Shown: positions 51,605 through 59,576, counted from the stretch's first letter. The stretch: 64,000 bases of DNA from Ancrocorticia sp052089425 (GCF_052089425.1 NZ_JBQCZW010000011.1:3710-67709), one strand, 5' to 3'. Notes: a model not told the origin generated them from the sequence alone. Program-made: numbers and translations.

Positions 51605-52677
51605 CACGCACCCTCTTGGCACGCAGCGGCGATCCGCCCAACTTCTCGCGCCGTGGTGCTGCGCTGGCGATCTCCGAGCCGAACGCCGTGTTCAAGATCC
51701 TGCTGCATGTTCCGCAACCTGTGGAGGGCAAACACCTGACTATGGCCGAGCTCCAAGGCAAGAGCCGCTGCCTGTGAGCCCCCATTTGCACCATTGGCCA
51801 CCACGATCCCCTTGTGATGCGACGGCAACGCGGCAAGAATCCGATGGCACTGCTCAAGCCCACGGGAGGTTGGGTGACTGACGATCACCACCACGTCGCA
51901 CCACTCCAACCAGCCACGTGAAATCCCATGGCCAAGCCCGGCACCTCTGGGAAGGTCAAGCACGGTGGTTTTGTGGACTTGTGAGAGGGCGGAGATGGCG
52001 CGTTCGCCGCTCTCACCACTGGGTGGGACTGCGCCTCGATCATCCGCGCTGAGTACTCTGAGATCCCCGAGGTGCGGGAGTGCCGCATTGAGCCGGCCGG
52101 GAACAAGCGCACCCGCATCCTCGTTGAGATCGGCCCACCGCAACCCGGCATCTCCGGCCAATCCCAGATCTTCCGCCAGCCCAAGGGAAAGCGGATCAAG
52201 ATCGATCAGCCCTGTACTATCCTCTTGGCTCAGATGCCGGGCCAGCCACGATGACAGCATCGATGCCCCCGCCCCTCCGTGAGCTGGCAGAACGCCGATA
52301 ATGGTCCCGCGCCGCGTGGAACCGGCAGCCACCAAGAGTTCCAGCAAATCGGCCGCCTGTTCTGGTAGGGCGATCACCACGCTGCCCGCAGCAAAATACT
52401 GCGTGTAGACAGGATGGAACCGAGCACGCACCTTGACCTCGCTTCCAGGTTCCTCCACGATTCGCAGAACGGCGGGAGTTGCCGTACCTGAGGCCACTCG
52501 CGGAACCGCGATCCCGGCCAGCGCAGCCAACCGTTGAACCTCTTTGATCACAGCATCGCTGTGGGCCTCAAGCGTTGCCACGGCATCTTCGCGGTAGGCA
52601 TCCTCGCGGTAAGTTTCCTCGCGCCGGCCCGGTTCAGTAGCGCGCTTGCCGCCCGCTCTCCTTTGTGAGTTGTTCAT
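51604..52677 (-). CDS. Ssd/CpaE-like ParA-family protein
   Basis: 357 residues from ATG 52677 (AGGGTAGGGCCC in front). An N-terminal basic stretch with YREDAYRED repeats precedes a receiver-like region and a ParA/MinD domain. The deviant Walker A is degenerate: AHGGAGASM at about 132-140 lacks both lysines, although LIDLDPLSLG and the TTVLDLPRGAG strand are present. Family members (Rv3660c) affect septum placement, and in Tad systems CpaE places the pilus machine at the pole. ATP hydrolysis is doubtful. It is the first gene of the tad operon. Confidence 0.85.
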   Translation of the reverse strand: MNNSQRRAGGKRATEPGRREETYREDAYREDAVATLEAHSDAVIKEVQRLAALAGIAVPRVASGTATPAVLRIVEEPGSEVKVRARFHPVYTQYFAAGSVVIALPEQAADLLELLVAAGSTRRGTIIGVLPAHGGAGASMLSSWLARHLSQEDSTGLIDLDPLSLGLAEDLGLAGDAGLRWADLNEDAGALVPGRLNAALPHLGDLRVLSADDRGAVPPSGESGERAISALSQVHKTTVLDLPRGAGLGHGISRGWLEWCDVVVIVSHPTSRGLEQCHRILAALPSHHKGIVVANGANGGSQAAALALELGHSQVFALHRLRNMQQDLEHGVRLGDRQRSTTAREVGRIAAACQEGA

Positions 52678-52729
52678 GGGCCCTACCCTGACGCACCGGC
52701 CCGAACCTTGCACGGCCACCACTGCCACA

Positions 52730-52738
52730 TGTGGATAA
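52730..52738 (-). promoter_or_regulatory. Perfect DnaA box
   Basis: TTATCCACA on the minus strand, 53 bp before the Ssd-like start at the head of the tad operon. Same spacing as the box before the S33 hydrolase. Confidence 0.6.
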
Positions 52739-52792
52739 CTCGTGCCACCGCACGGCTGGGGATACGGCGGGCTTCAATACGGCTGGCTTCGT

Positions 52793-52808
52793 CGTCGTCG
52801 TCAAAAAA
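52793..52808 (-). repeat. T6-(GAC)3G dispersed motif, copy 4
   Basis: TTTTTTGACGACGACG on the minus strand, continuing ACGAAG. It lies in the space between the divergent tad operon and the next gene, about 115 bp before the Ssd-like start. Confidence 0.85.
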
Positions 52809-52951
52809 CAACGGAACCACCCCGCCCGGCCGCCCCACCCACCACTCCGAACCCAAATTCGCACTGTTTCACACAAGGCACGCCGTCAATGTCTCCAACC
52901 CCGGGGCGGTTCTGACGTAGCGTCGTCTTAGAAGTGTTCTAGGAGGGAACT

Positions 52952-53968
52952 ATGCCTACCCCGACCGATCCGTACAGCTCGGCTGCTCGGCGCCCATTTG
53001 ACGAGGATGACGTATTAGCGCCAATCCAATCCACGGCGCAGTCTGCCCCGGAACCGGCCAACGGATATTCCGGAATCACGGCCGCTAGCGCCGAGGAGCC
53101 CACACACGGGATGGACCCCGCGTTTGATTCTGACCCCCGCCCCGAAGATGCCGGCCCCGCCTCACTTGCGGACGCGATCGTTCGCCAGGACGGCACCACG
53201 GAGCCACGTTCGCCCCGTGCCTCAAGCTCTCCGGGAACCGCGGGAGGTGCCGGCAGCCCTAGCACACCCGGCACCGAATCCGGCGCCGAACTAGGCGCCT
53301 CAAGCCCCGCCACCTCCGAGGGAACGCCCGTGGAAGCCGGCGAAGCGACACCCGATATTTTCGCTGATGATGACGAGCTCTTCGCAACCAAAGCCTCCTC
53401 ATCAGAACCAGCCGAGGCCAAGAAATCACGCCCCGCCCCCGTCCCGGAAGCCCCGGGCAGCCGCGGCTGGGCACACGCCGGAGTGCTCATCGCCACCATC
53501 GTGCTGGCCCCGCTGGCGTGGTACTTCCTTTCGGACGCCAGCATTCGCCTTTCCGGCGTGGCAAACAACCCGTGGGAAACCGGCGTGCTCAACTGGGCGG
53601 CGATCGGCGAACTGGCCGGCGGGATCGCCATTGTGTCCCTCATCTGGATGCTGGCGCGCAACTCCTCTCTGGGAATTCAGGTAGTTGGCGCGATCACGCT
53701 GATCGCGGGCATCGTCCCGCTCATCGCCCCCACCTTCGTCCGCGACACAGTGCTCCCGAAATTCGACAGCCTGATCGGCGGATACAACGATTTCACCGCG
53801 AACGTGGTGGATCACATCACCTCTGATCTGAGCTCTGGCCGATTCCTCATGTTTGGCGCATTCCTGCTCCTGACCGGCTTTGTTTCCCACTCCGTGCGCC
53901 GCAAAGGCGAGCGCGCGGGTGATGCGCGGGCGCGGCGCTCTATTGCGCTTGATTCGCAGGCGCAGTAA
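52952..53968 (+). CDS. Membrane protein with long disordered N-terminus
   Basis: 338 residues. The first 165 are Pro/Ala/Ser/Glu-rich without predicted structure, and acidic (DDDELFATK near the end). The last 170 form about four membrane helices (HAGVLIATIVLAPLAWYFL, AAIGELAGGIAIVSLIWML, VVGAITLIAGIVPLIAPTF, FLMFGAFLLLTGFVSHSV) and end in a basic tail. I recognise no named family. AGGAGGGA precedes ATG 52952. It sits between the tad operon and the EphE-like gene; Mtb has unnamed membrane proteins in the same place. Low-complexity length probably varies between strains. Confidence 0.82.
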   Translation: MPTPTDPYSSAARRPFDEDDVLAPIQSTAQSAPEPANGYSGITAASAEEPTHGMDPAFDSDPRPEDAGPASLADAIVRQDGTTEPRSPRASSSPGTAGGAGSPSTPGTESGAELGASSPATSEGTPVEAGEATPDIFADDDELFATKASSSEPAEAKKSRPAPVPEAPGSRGWAHAGVLIATIVLAPLAWYFLSDASIRLSGVANNPWETGVLNWAAIGELAGGIAIVSLIWMLARNSSLGIQVVGAITLIAGIVPLIAPTFVRDTVLPKFDSLIGGYNDFTANVVDHITSDLSSGRFLMFGAFLLLTGFVSHSVRRKGERAGDARARRSIALDSQAQ

Positions 53969-54110
53969 CCTCACTTTTTGTCACGAGCGCGCCGGGACTG
54001 TTCCCGGCGTGCTTCTTTGGCTCAGGTTGTCAGGTTTCCCAGAAGTACCCAGCGTTCCCCAATCGTCCCCGCGTTCAGCCAACGCCTAGTCCCCATCGTT
54101 AGGATCCCCC

Positions 54111-55028
54111 ATGGCCACACCGGCCGATAACTCGTGTGTGTTCATTCCCGGACCGTGGAGCCACCGTTTCATTCAAGCCAATGGCTGCCAGTTCCACCTT
54201 GCGCACATGGGCGAGCACCGCGATGACCGCCCCCTTGTTCTTCTGGTCCACGGACACCCGGAGTACTGGTGGGCGTGGCGGCATCAGCTGGAGCCGATCG
54301 CTCAGGCGGGCTACGAGGTCGCGGCAATCGATCAGCGCGGGCTCGGCGGCTCGGACAAGACTCCCGAGGGCGTTGACGCCGGCACATTGACGCGCGATCT
54401 GAGCGGAATTGCTCGGAGCCTGGGGGCCTCGCGCGTTGTGGTGATCGGGCTGGGGCGCGGCGGCATGCTCGCGTGGGCCGCGCCGGCGATGTTCCCTGAT
54501 CTTGTTGCGGGAATTTTGACGTTTTCCGCCCCACATACCCGTACGCTTCAGCGCGCTGGCATGCACGTCACGTTCCGCACGTGGCGGCATGTGGCCCAGA
54601 CTTTCGTCAGCCCGCTGGCGCGCAAGGCGCTCCGCAACGAGTCCTACGTCAAGGGCCTGCTCGCGGAATGGTCCGCGCCCGGCAACGATGGCGCCACGTC
54701 TCAGGCCGAACACTACGCCGCCGCGATGCGCCTTCCCGAGGCCGCTGACATCGCCGTTGAGCAGCTGCGATGGTCATACACCTCCACCACCCGCCCCGAC
54801 GGCCGCAAGTTTTTTGACGTGACGAAGCGGGACATCGAGGTTCCCGTGTGGACCGTGCGCGGGGATCTGGACCCGCTCCTGCCCAAGCGCGCGTGGCACC
54901 GCGACGCCGAATTCGTCACCAACACCTACCGGCACATCACGGTTCCGGGCGCTGGGCACTTCGTCAACGAGGAGGCGCCCGAGGAATCCACGAGCATTAT
55001 CCTCGAGTTCTTGGCATCGCTTCCGTAG
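54111..55028 (+). CDS. EphE-like alpha/beta hydrolase lacking the nucleophile
   Basis: 305 residues with the epoxide-hydrolase fold: HGHPEYWWAW oxyanion motif, the elbow at VVVIGLGRGGMLAW, acid in GDLDPLLPK and His in GAGHFVNEEAP. The nucleophile position, normally Asp or Ser in GxDxGG or GxSxG, is Gly here (G-L-G-R-G-G), confirmed in the codons (GGG CTG GGG CGC GGC GGC). So normal ester or epoxide hydrolysis is unlikely unless an unusual mechanism is used. The position between the tad locus and nth matches Rv3670 (ephE) in Mtb. Fold is certain, function is not. Confidence 0.8.
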   Translation: MATPADNSCVFIPGPWSHRFIQANGCQFHLAHMGEHRDDRPLVLLVHGHPEYWWAWRHQLEPIAQAGYEVAAIDQRGLGGSDKTPEGVDAGTLTRDLSGIARSLGASRVVVIGLGRGGMLAWAAPAMFPDLVAGILTFSAPHTRTLQRAGMHVTFRTWRHVAQTFVSPLARKALRNESYVKGLLAEWSAPGNDGATSQAEHYAAAMRLPEAADIAVEQLRWSYTSTTRPDGRKFFDVTKRDIEVPVWTVRGDLDPLLPKRAWHRDAEFVTNTYRHITVPGAGHFVNEEAPEESTSIILEFLASLP

Positions 55029-55033
55029 GTTTG

Positions 55034-55049
55034 TTTTTTGACGACGACG
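55034..55049 (+). repeat. T6-(GAC)3G dispersed motif, copy 5
   Basis: TTTTTTGACGACGACG, followed by GCGG, starts 5 bases after the EphE-like stop. The placement just after a stop codon repeats that seen at nrdG. Confidence 0.85.
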
Positions 55050-55208
55050 GCGGCCCCTCACAATGAGGCCTGTATCACTATTCGGGGCGCATGGGGCTGA
55101 CAAGAACGGTGGGGTTACAGTAAAGGAGCGTCTTGTTCATGGTGTGACGCAGGAGTGCACCCATCGCAGCAGCAGTAGGCGCCACAAACCCATATCTTGG
55201 AGGACCAC

Positions 55209-56024
55209 ATGAAACGCTTGACGCGCACTACATCTGCCGGCCTCGCCGCTGGTGCCCTTACTCTGGCGCTCGCACTGTCTGGGTGCGGCGGTGACGATCC
55301 GGCCCCGGCCAGCACTAGCGCCGGTACCGAATCGCAGGCCCCCGCAGAATCGCCAACTCCCACCACGCCTGAGGAAGGCCCAACCGGTGCCGAGGCCATT
55401 GAGGAAGCTCGGACCAATCTAGACAATCTGGAGTCAGTGACGGTTTCCGGAAGCCTTGAGATGGACGGCGAGAACATGGAGGTTGCCGGAACCGGATCAT
55501 TGGCTGATGGTGGCAACTACTCTCTATCGGTGAGCGGAAATTACTCTGGCATCGATGGTGACCTGACAGTCGTGGGAGCTGACGGCACCTTGTACATCAA
55601 GGCCTCAGAGAGCTTCTTCGAAACAGCCATGGGTGATACCTCAGGCCAGATAGCGGCCACCTTGGGCGATAAGTACCTCGCGATTCCCGCCGATCAAGCC
55701 GCGGGCGTGGATGGCCTAACCCTGAAGGACTTCATTAACTCCTTCACTGAGCAAGATTTCAATGCCTCGGCGCTCAAGGATCCGGATGCTCCGGGTGTTC
55801 TGGTGGAAGTTGAAGGCCGGGAGGTCTACAGCTATGAGACGAACGATAATGACGGCTCGCTCCTGTATCTGACAGCGGATGGCGAAAACCAGTTCGCCGG
55901 GATCGAATCTCCCGAAGCAGGCAATGTTCTCCTCACGGACCACAGTCAAGCAGAGGAAGTTGCGGCTCCAAGTGAGGACGAGGTTATGACCATGGAGCAA
56001 CTGCAACAGGCGATGGTCGGCTAA
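55209..56024 (+). CDS. Secreted lipoprotein, paralogue 1
   Basis: 271 residues from ATG 55209 (GGAGG six bases upstream; an earlier in-frame ATG is not favoured). Signal peptide with lipobox ALSGC (Cys26), Ala/Ser/Pro linker, then a strand-rich domain with LDNLESVTVSGSLEMDGE, GTGSLADGGNYSLSVSG and ADGTLYIKASESFFE. The design resembles LppX/LprG-type lipid-carrier lipoproteins, with a cavity for a hydrophobic ligand, but the identity is inferred. A paralogue follows 398 bp later. Confidence 0.82.
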   Translation: MKRLTRTTSAGLAAGALTLALALSGCGGDDPAPASTSAGTESQAPAESPTPTTPEEGPTGAEAIEEARTNLDNLESVTVSGSLEMDGENMEVAGTGSLADGGNYSLSVSGNYSGIDGDLTVVGADGTLYIKASESFFETAMGDTSGQIAATLGDKYLAIPADQAAGVDGLTLKDFINSFTEQDFNASALKDPDAPGVLVEVEGREVYSYETNDNDGSLLYLTADGENQFAGIESPEAGNVLLTDHSQAEEVAAPSEDEVMTMEQLQQAMVG

Positions 56025-56063
56025 CCTAGCCGAACCCTAGCCGACTGCCTTCACTGCGCCAGA

Positions 56064-56108
56064 GGGGCCGTCCTAGTGAGTACCGAGCTCGCTTGGACGG
56101 CCCCTTTT
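56064..56108 (+). terminator. Rho-independent terminator after lipoprotein 1
   Basis: GGGGCCGTCC (56064-56073) pairs with GGACGGCCCC (56095-56104) and is followed by TTTT. Long loop of 21 bases, but the stem is perfect. It separates the two paralogous genes transcriptionally. Confidence 0.85.
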
Positions 56109-56175
56109 CGCTGGTTGGTTTACTTACATGTCGCCGTTGGCCCCTCTTATCGCCCGTTGGACTACTTATGTCACC

Positions 56176-56201
56176 GATGGACATGGCACACCATGTCCAT
56201 C
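56176..56201. promoter_or_regulatory. Perfect 11-bp inverted repeat upstream of lipoprotein 2
   Basis: GATGGACATGG and CCATGTCCATC are separated by CACA. It lies about 220 bp before the second lipoprotein gene, after the terminator of the first. This could be a regulator site or a transcript hairpin. Confidence 0.6.
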
Positions 56202-56422
56202 TAGTCCATTACTATTCCATTCGTCCATAACTGGTCCAACTCTGAACCTGACTTGTCAAGAGCCTGCGCGGAATTCTGCGCACAGCCATAACCGTCCAGA
56301 CCTTCGTCCTAACTGGAGCGATGACGCTACAGTGGAGGGCATCTTGCTTGCTGTAGGAGGTAGGCAAGTACCGATATCTGCAGATGTAGACGCCAAAAAC
56401 TCATAGATTTGGAGGCTCACAC

Positions 56423-57259
56423 ATGAAACGCTTCACACGAACCACATCCGCCAGCCTAAGTGCTGGCGCCCTAGCACTGGCGCTAGCCCTATCTGGGTGC
56501 GGCGGTGACGATCCGGCCCCGGCCAGCACTAGCGGAGGTGCCGAATCGCAGGCCCCCGCAGAATCGGCAGCGCCCACTGTCCCCGAGGAAGGCCCAACCG
56601 GTGCCGAGGCCATCGGGGAAGCGAGAACCAACTTAGATAACCTGGAATCAGTGACCGTCATCGGAAGCATTGATCAGGACGGCGAGTCCATGGAGGTATT
56701 GGGAACAGGGTCATTAGCCGATGATGGCAATTACTCTCTTGAGGTCAGTGGCAGCATCATTCCTGACAACGGTGCGGTGAGTATCGTGCGGGCCGACGGC
56801 ACGTATTACATCAATGGCTCGGAAAGCTACTTTGAAACCGTCATGGGTGACACAGACGGCCAGATAGCAGACACCTTGGGCGATAAGTACCTCGAGGTTC
56901 CTGCAGATCAAGCTGAGGGCGTGGAGGACATGACCTTGAAGAGCTTCGTTGACACCTTCACTCAGCAAGACTTCGATGTCTCTGCGTTGAAGGATCCAGA
57001 CGCTCCAGGTGTTCTCGATACGGCAGACGCCTCGCCGGATGATCCAGACGGCATGCAGGTCTACGCATATGAAACCAACGACAATGACGGCACGCTCCTG
57101 TATTTGACTGCTGATGGAGAGAACCAGTTTGCCGGGATCGAATCTCCCGAGGTGGGCAACGTGCTCCTCAGTGAACACAATCAAGCAGAAGAAGTTCAGG
57201 CTCCTGGCGAAGACGAGGTCATGACCATGGAGGAGCTGCAGGAGGCACTCGCAGGCTAA
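56423..57259 (+). CDS. Secreted lipoprotein, paralogue 2
   Basis: 278 residues with the same layout: lipobox ALSGC (Cys26), linker and LDNLESVTVIGSIDQDGE, GTGSLADDGNYSLEVSG, ADGTYYINGSESYFE. Part of the linker DNA is identical to paralogue 1 over about 40 bases, and the C-termini share EVMTMEQLQ / EVMTMEELQ. GGAGG precedes the ATG. It carries its own upstream region, so the pair may be expressed differently. Tail to tail with nth, 12 bp apart. Confidence 0.82.
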   Translation: MKRFTRTTSASLSAGALALALALSGCGGDDPAPASTSGGAESQAPAESAAPTVPEEGPTGAEAIGEARTNLDNLESVTVIGSIDQDGESMEVLGTGSLADDGNYSLEVSGSIIPDNGAVSIVRADGTYYINGSESYFETVMGDTDGQIADTLGDKYLEVPADQAEGVEDMTLKSFVDTFTQQDFDVSALKDPDAPGVLDTADASPDDPDGMQVYAYETNDNDGTLLYLTADGENQFAGIESPEVGNVLLSEHNQAEEVQAPGEDEVMTMEELQEALAG

Positions 57260-57271
57260 CGCGGCTACCTG

Positions 57272-57967
57272 CTACTCCGTAGCTGGGGCTCCAACGAAGA
57301 TCTCATAGGAGGGGCACACAAACTTCAGCCCACACTCCATGCACTCCGGGCGGCGGGAATGACAAACCTGCCGCCCGTGAGTGATGATTTGGTGGCACGT
57401 GAACGTCCACCTTTCTTCGGGCAAAAGCTGGCTGATGTCCGTTTCGGCTTTGACCGGGTCCTCATGGCGGGTCCAGCCCCACCGCCTCGCCAGCCTCCCC
57501 ACGTGCGTATCCACCGTGATGCCAGGGACGTCAAACGCGTTGCCTAGCACCACGTTGGCAGTCTTGCGGCCAACTCCCGGCAGGGACACGAGATCTGGGA
57601 GGTTTGCCGGAACCTCCCCGCCGAACCTTTCGCACAGCGCCGCCGAGAGGCCGGCGCAGGATTTCGCTTTGGAGCGAAAGAACCCAAGGGGCCGGAGGAT
57701 CCCCTCCAGTTCCTCACGGCTGGCACCAGCCATCGCCTCAGGGCTCGGGAAGCGAGCGAACAGTGTGGGAGTTACAGAGTTGACCCGTGCATCTGTTGTT
57801 TGGGCCGAGAGAACGGTGGCAACAAGCAGCTCGAAGGGGTTGGAGAAGTTGAGCGCACACTGCGCATCCGGATACAAATCATCGAGCTCATGGGTGATGG
57901 CACTGGCACGCTCGCGCCGTTCTTTCAGCGAGCGTGCCCTGTATGGAAGTCGGACGCGTTGAGACAT
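57272..57967 (-). CDS. nth: Endonuclease III
   Basis: 231 residues. The helix-hairpin-helix LPGVGRKTANVVL is followed by the catalytic Asp in GITVDTHVGRL, with the Lys of the HhH as base-flipping lyase residue. The [4Fe-4S] cluster is CHSRRPECMECGLKFVC. It removes oxidised pyrimidines and nicks the DNA backbone. It is divergent from crp by about 140 bp, the same arrangement as Rv3674c and Rv3676 in Mtb. Confidence 0.95.
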   Translation of the reverse strand: MSQRVRLPYRARSLKERRERASAITHELDDLYPDAQCALNFSNPFELLVATVLSAQTTDARVNSVTPTLFARFPSPEAMAGASREELEGILRPLGFFRSKAKSCAGLSAALCERFGGEVPANLPDLVSLPGVGRKTANVVLGNAFDVPGITVDTHVGRLARRWGWTRHEDPVKAETDISQLLPEERWTFTCHQIITHGRQVCHSRRPECMECGLKFVCPSYEIFVGAPATE

Positions 57968-58108
57968 ACTTCAAGCATATTGGTGTCAATGTCCCTGCGA
58001 AGATGGCAAGATGTGATGTGTATGGCATATTGTTGATGCGGTTAGAAAACAATTCCGAAGAATCAGGTCTGATCGAGGCCTTTGAAGCTTGCGATAGAAA
58101 GGGAACAA

Positions 58109-58786
58109 ATGGACACCACCGTTCTGAAGGGGGTTCCCCTCTTTAAGGATCTCGACGCAGAGGATCTCGAGGGTCTCGGTGAGCTCATGAGCGAGACCAG
58201 CCTGAAGCGTGGAGATTCGCTCTTCCGTGAAGGCGATGAAGGTGATCGGCTCTACGTTCTGACTGAAGGTAAGGTCAAGCTCAGCCACGCCTCGGATGAC
58301 GGCCGCGAGAATCTGATTGCAGTGCTCGGCCCGGGCGAGATCATCGGCGAGCTCTCATTGTTTGATCTTGGAGCACGCTCTTCAACGGTCACGGCGATCG
58401 CTCCAACCAAACTGCTTTCACTGTCCCACAAGGACATGATGGTTTTCCTGACAGCTCACCCCGAACTCTCTCAGTCCATGCTGCGCGAACTTGCACGCCG
58501 CCTGCGCCACACCAATGAACAAATGGCAGATCTCGTGTTCTCTGACGTGCCTGGCCGCGTTGCCAAGGCACTGCTTGATCTGGCCAACCGCTTCGGCGAG
58601 CGCACGCCTGAAGGTATCTACGTGCCTCACGATCTCACGCAGGAAGAGCTGGCTCACCTTGTGGGCGCTTCCCGCGAGACCGTCAACAAGTCGCTTGCTG
58701 ACTTCGTCTCCCGCAACTGGATTCGGCTTGAGGGCCGGGCCGTCCTGCTTATCGAAGTGGGCCGCCTCCAGCGCCGCGCGCACTGA
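58109..58786 (+). CDS. crp: Crp/FNR-family cyclic-nucleotide-type regulator
   Basis: 225 residues from ATG 58109 (AAAGGG seven bases upstream); an in-frame start 9 codons earlier has no ribosome site. The cNMP domain holds GDEGDRLYVLTEGKVKL and the cAMP phosphate site GELSLFDLGARSSTVTA. The C-terminal winged HTH is QEELAHLVGASRETVNKSL. No Cys cluster is present, so it is CRP-like rather than an oxygen-sensing FNR. Orthologue of Rv3676/GlxR by position and pattern. It probably regulates carbon and anaerobic genes. Confidence 0.95.
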   Translation: MDTTVLKGVPLFKDLDAEDLEGLGELMSETSLKRGDSLFREGDEGDRLYVLTEGKVKLSHASDDGRENLIAVLGPGEIIGELSLFDLGARSSTVTAIAPTKLLSLSHKDMMVFLTAHPELSQSMLRELARRLRHTNEQMADLVFSDVPGRVAKALLDLANRFGERTPEGIYVPHDLTQEELAHLVGASRETVNKSLADFVSRNWIRLEGRAVLLIEVGRLQRRAH

Positions 58787-58802
58787 CGCCTAACGCACAA
58801 CA

Positions 58803-58836
58803 CACGTGTGGGCCGGTCTTCACCGGCCCACACGTG
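58803..58836. terminator. Strong hairpin between crp and the RidA locus
   Basis: A perfect 14-bp stem, CACGTGTGGGCCGG with CCGGCCCACACGTG, and the 6-base loop TCTTCA. It lies 16 bases after the crp stop and 14 before the small frame on the other strand. It can serve both directions, though no U tract is obvious. Confidence 0.8.
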
Positions 58837-58850
58837 CATGTAAGGACTAC

Positions 58851-58910
58851 CTACTTGTTCGGGTTCTGCCCGCGAGATGGGTTATTCGTCGTCGTCGCTT
58901 GGGCAGCCAT
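58851..58910 (-). CDS. Candidate 19-residue small protein downstream of RidA
   Basis: From ATG 58910 the frame reads MAAQATTTNNPSRGQNPNK and stops at TAG. GAGGAA lies 7 bases upstream, a good ribosome site. It starts 35 bases after the RidA stop on the same strand and ends before the terminator. The composition (Ala/Thr/Asn/Gln) gives no function. It might be a decayed remnant of a gene lost from between crp and RidA. Confidence 0.4.
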   Translation of the reverse strand: MAAQATTTNNPSRGQNPNK

Positions 58911-58945
58911 GACGACTTCCTCATCCTCGGCAATAAGAACGAGCT

Positions 58946-59419
58946 CTACTGCGCTCGGATTTCGTCGTCGTCAACCCGACAAACGAGCTCGACTTCAACC
59001 GGAGAATCGAGCGGAAGTACGGCCACTCCCACTGCGGAACGGGTGTGCGCACCCGCCGGGCCGAAAATCTCCCCGAAAAGATCGGACGCACCGTTCGCCA
59101 CCTGCGGCTGTGCCGTGAAGCCGGGCGCGGAGGCCACGAACACCGTCACGTGAGTAACCGTGAGCGCCTCCCCACCCACGGAGGCGGCAGCCGCCAACGC
59201 GTTCAACGCCGCGAGCCTCGCTTGATCGTAGGCCTGCTCGGGGCTGACCTCACCGCCAACTTTTCCTTGAACCGGCAGTGCGCCATCCACGAAAGGGAGC
59301 TGGCCGGACGTGCGAACCTCATCGCCCGTCCTCTTCGCCGGAATGTAGGCCGCCACCGGAGCGGCAACGGGCGGCAAGGTAATGCCAAGCTCAGCGAGCT
59401 TTTCGGTCAAACGTGCCAT
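58946..59419 (-). CDS. RidA/YjgF-family enamine/imine deaminase-like protein
   Basis: 157 residues from ATG 59419, one base after the DUF4177 stop (TAA C ATG). The YjgF fold is shown by the SGQLPFVDG segment, YDQARLAALNALAAA and the closing HTRSAVGVAVLPLDSPVEVELVC with the conserved Arg. RidA proteins clear reactive enamines from PLP enzymes; this branch (Rv3678c-like) may have another role. It is cotranscribed with DUF4177. Confidence 0.9.
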   Translation of the reverse strand: MARLTEKLAELGITLPPVAAPVAAYIPAKRTGDEVRTSGQLPFVDGALPVQGKVGGEVSPEQAYDQARLAALNALAAAASVGGEALTVTHVTVFVASAPGFTAQPQVANGASDLFGEIFGPAGAHTRSAVGVAVLPLDSPVEVELVCRVDDDEIRAQ

Positions 59420-59420
59420 G

Positions 59421-59576
59421 TTAAGCCTTCGGGCGCTTGAGGTAGGCCACGAGATTGGAGCTGTCGGGGCCCGGAATAACCTGAACCAGTTCCCAGCCTT
59501 CCTCACCCCAAGTGTCCAAGATGGCCTTCGTGTTATGAATCAAGAGCGGTATTGTCGCGTATTCCCAAGTTTGCAT
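59421..59576 (-). CDS. DUF4177 small protein
   Basis: 51 residues, MQTWEYATIPLLIH start, then GEEGWELVQVIPG and a closing YLKRPKA. This is the full DUF4177 pattern (small alpha/beta domain). The gene is one base from RidA, so they are translationally coupled, as Rv3678A is with Rv3678c. Function unknown. Upstream lies a 16-bp tandem repeat. Confidence 0.88.
   Translation of the reverse strand: MQTWEYATIPLLIHNTKAILDTWGEEGWELVQVIPGPDSSNLVAYLKRPKA

Larger units (their letters stand above)
56025..56422. other. Spacer between the two lipoprotein genes, 398 bp
   Basis: It contains the terminator at 56064-56108, a perfect 11-bp palindrome at 56176-56201 and direct near-repeats TTGGTTTACTTACATGTC and TTGGACTACTTATGTC. 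It has no gene. The second lipoprotein's promoter must be here. Confidence 0.65.
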
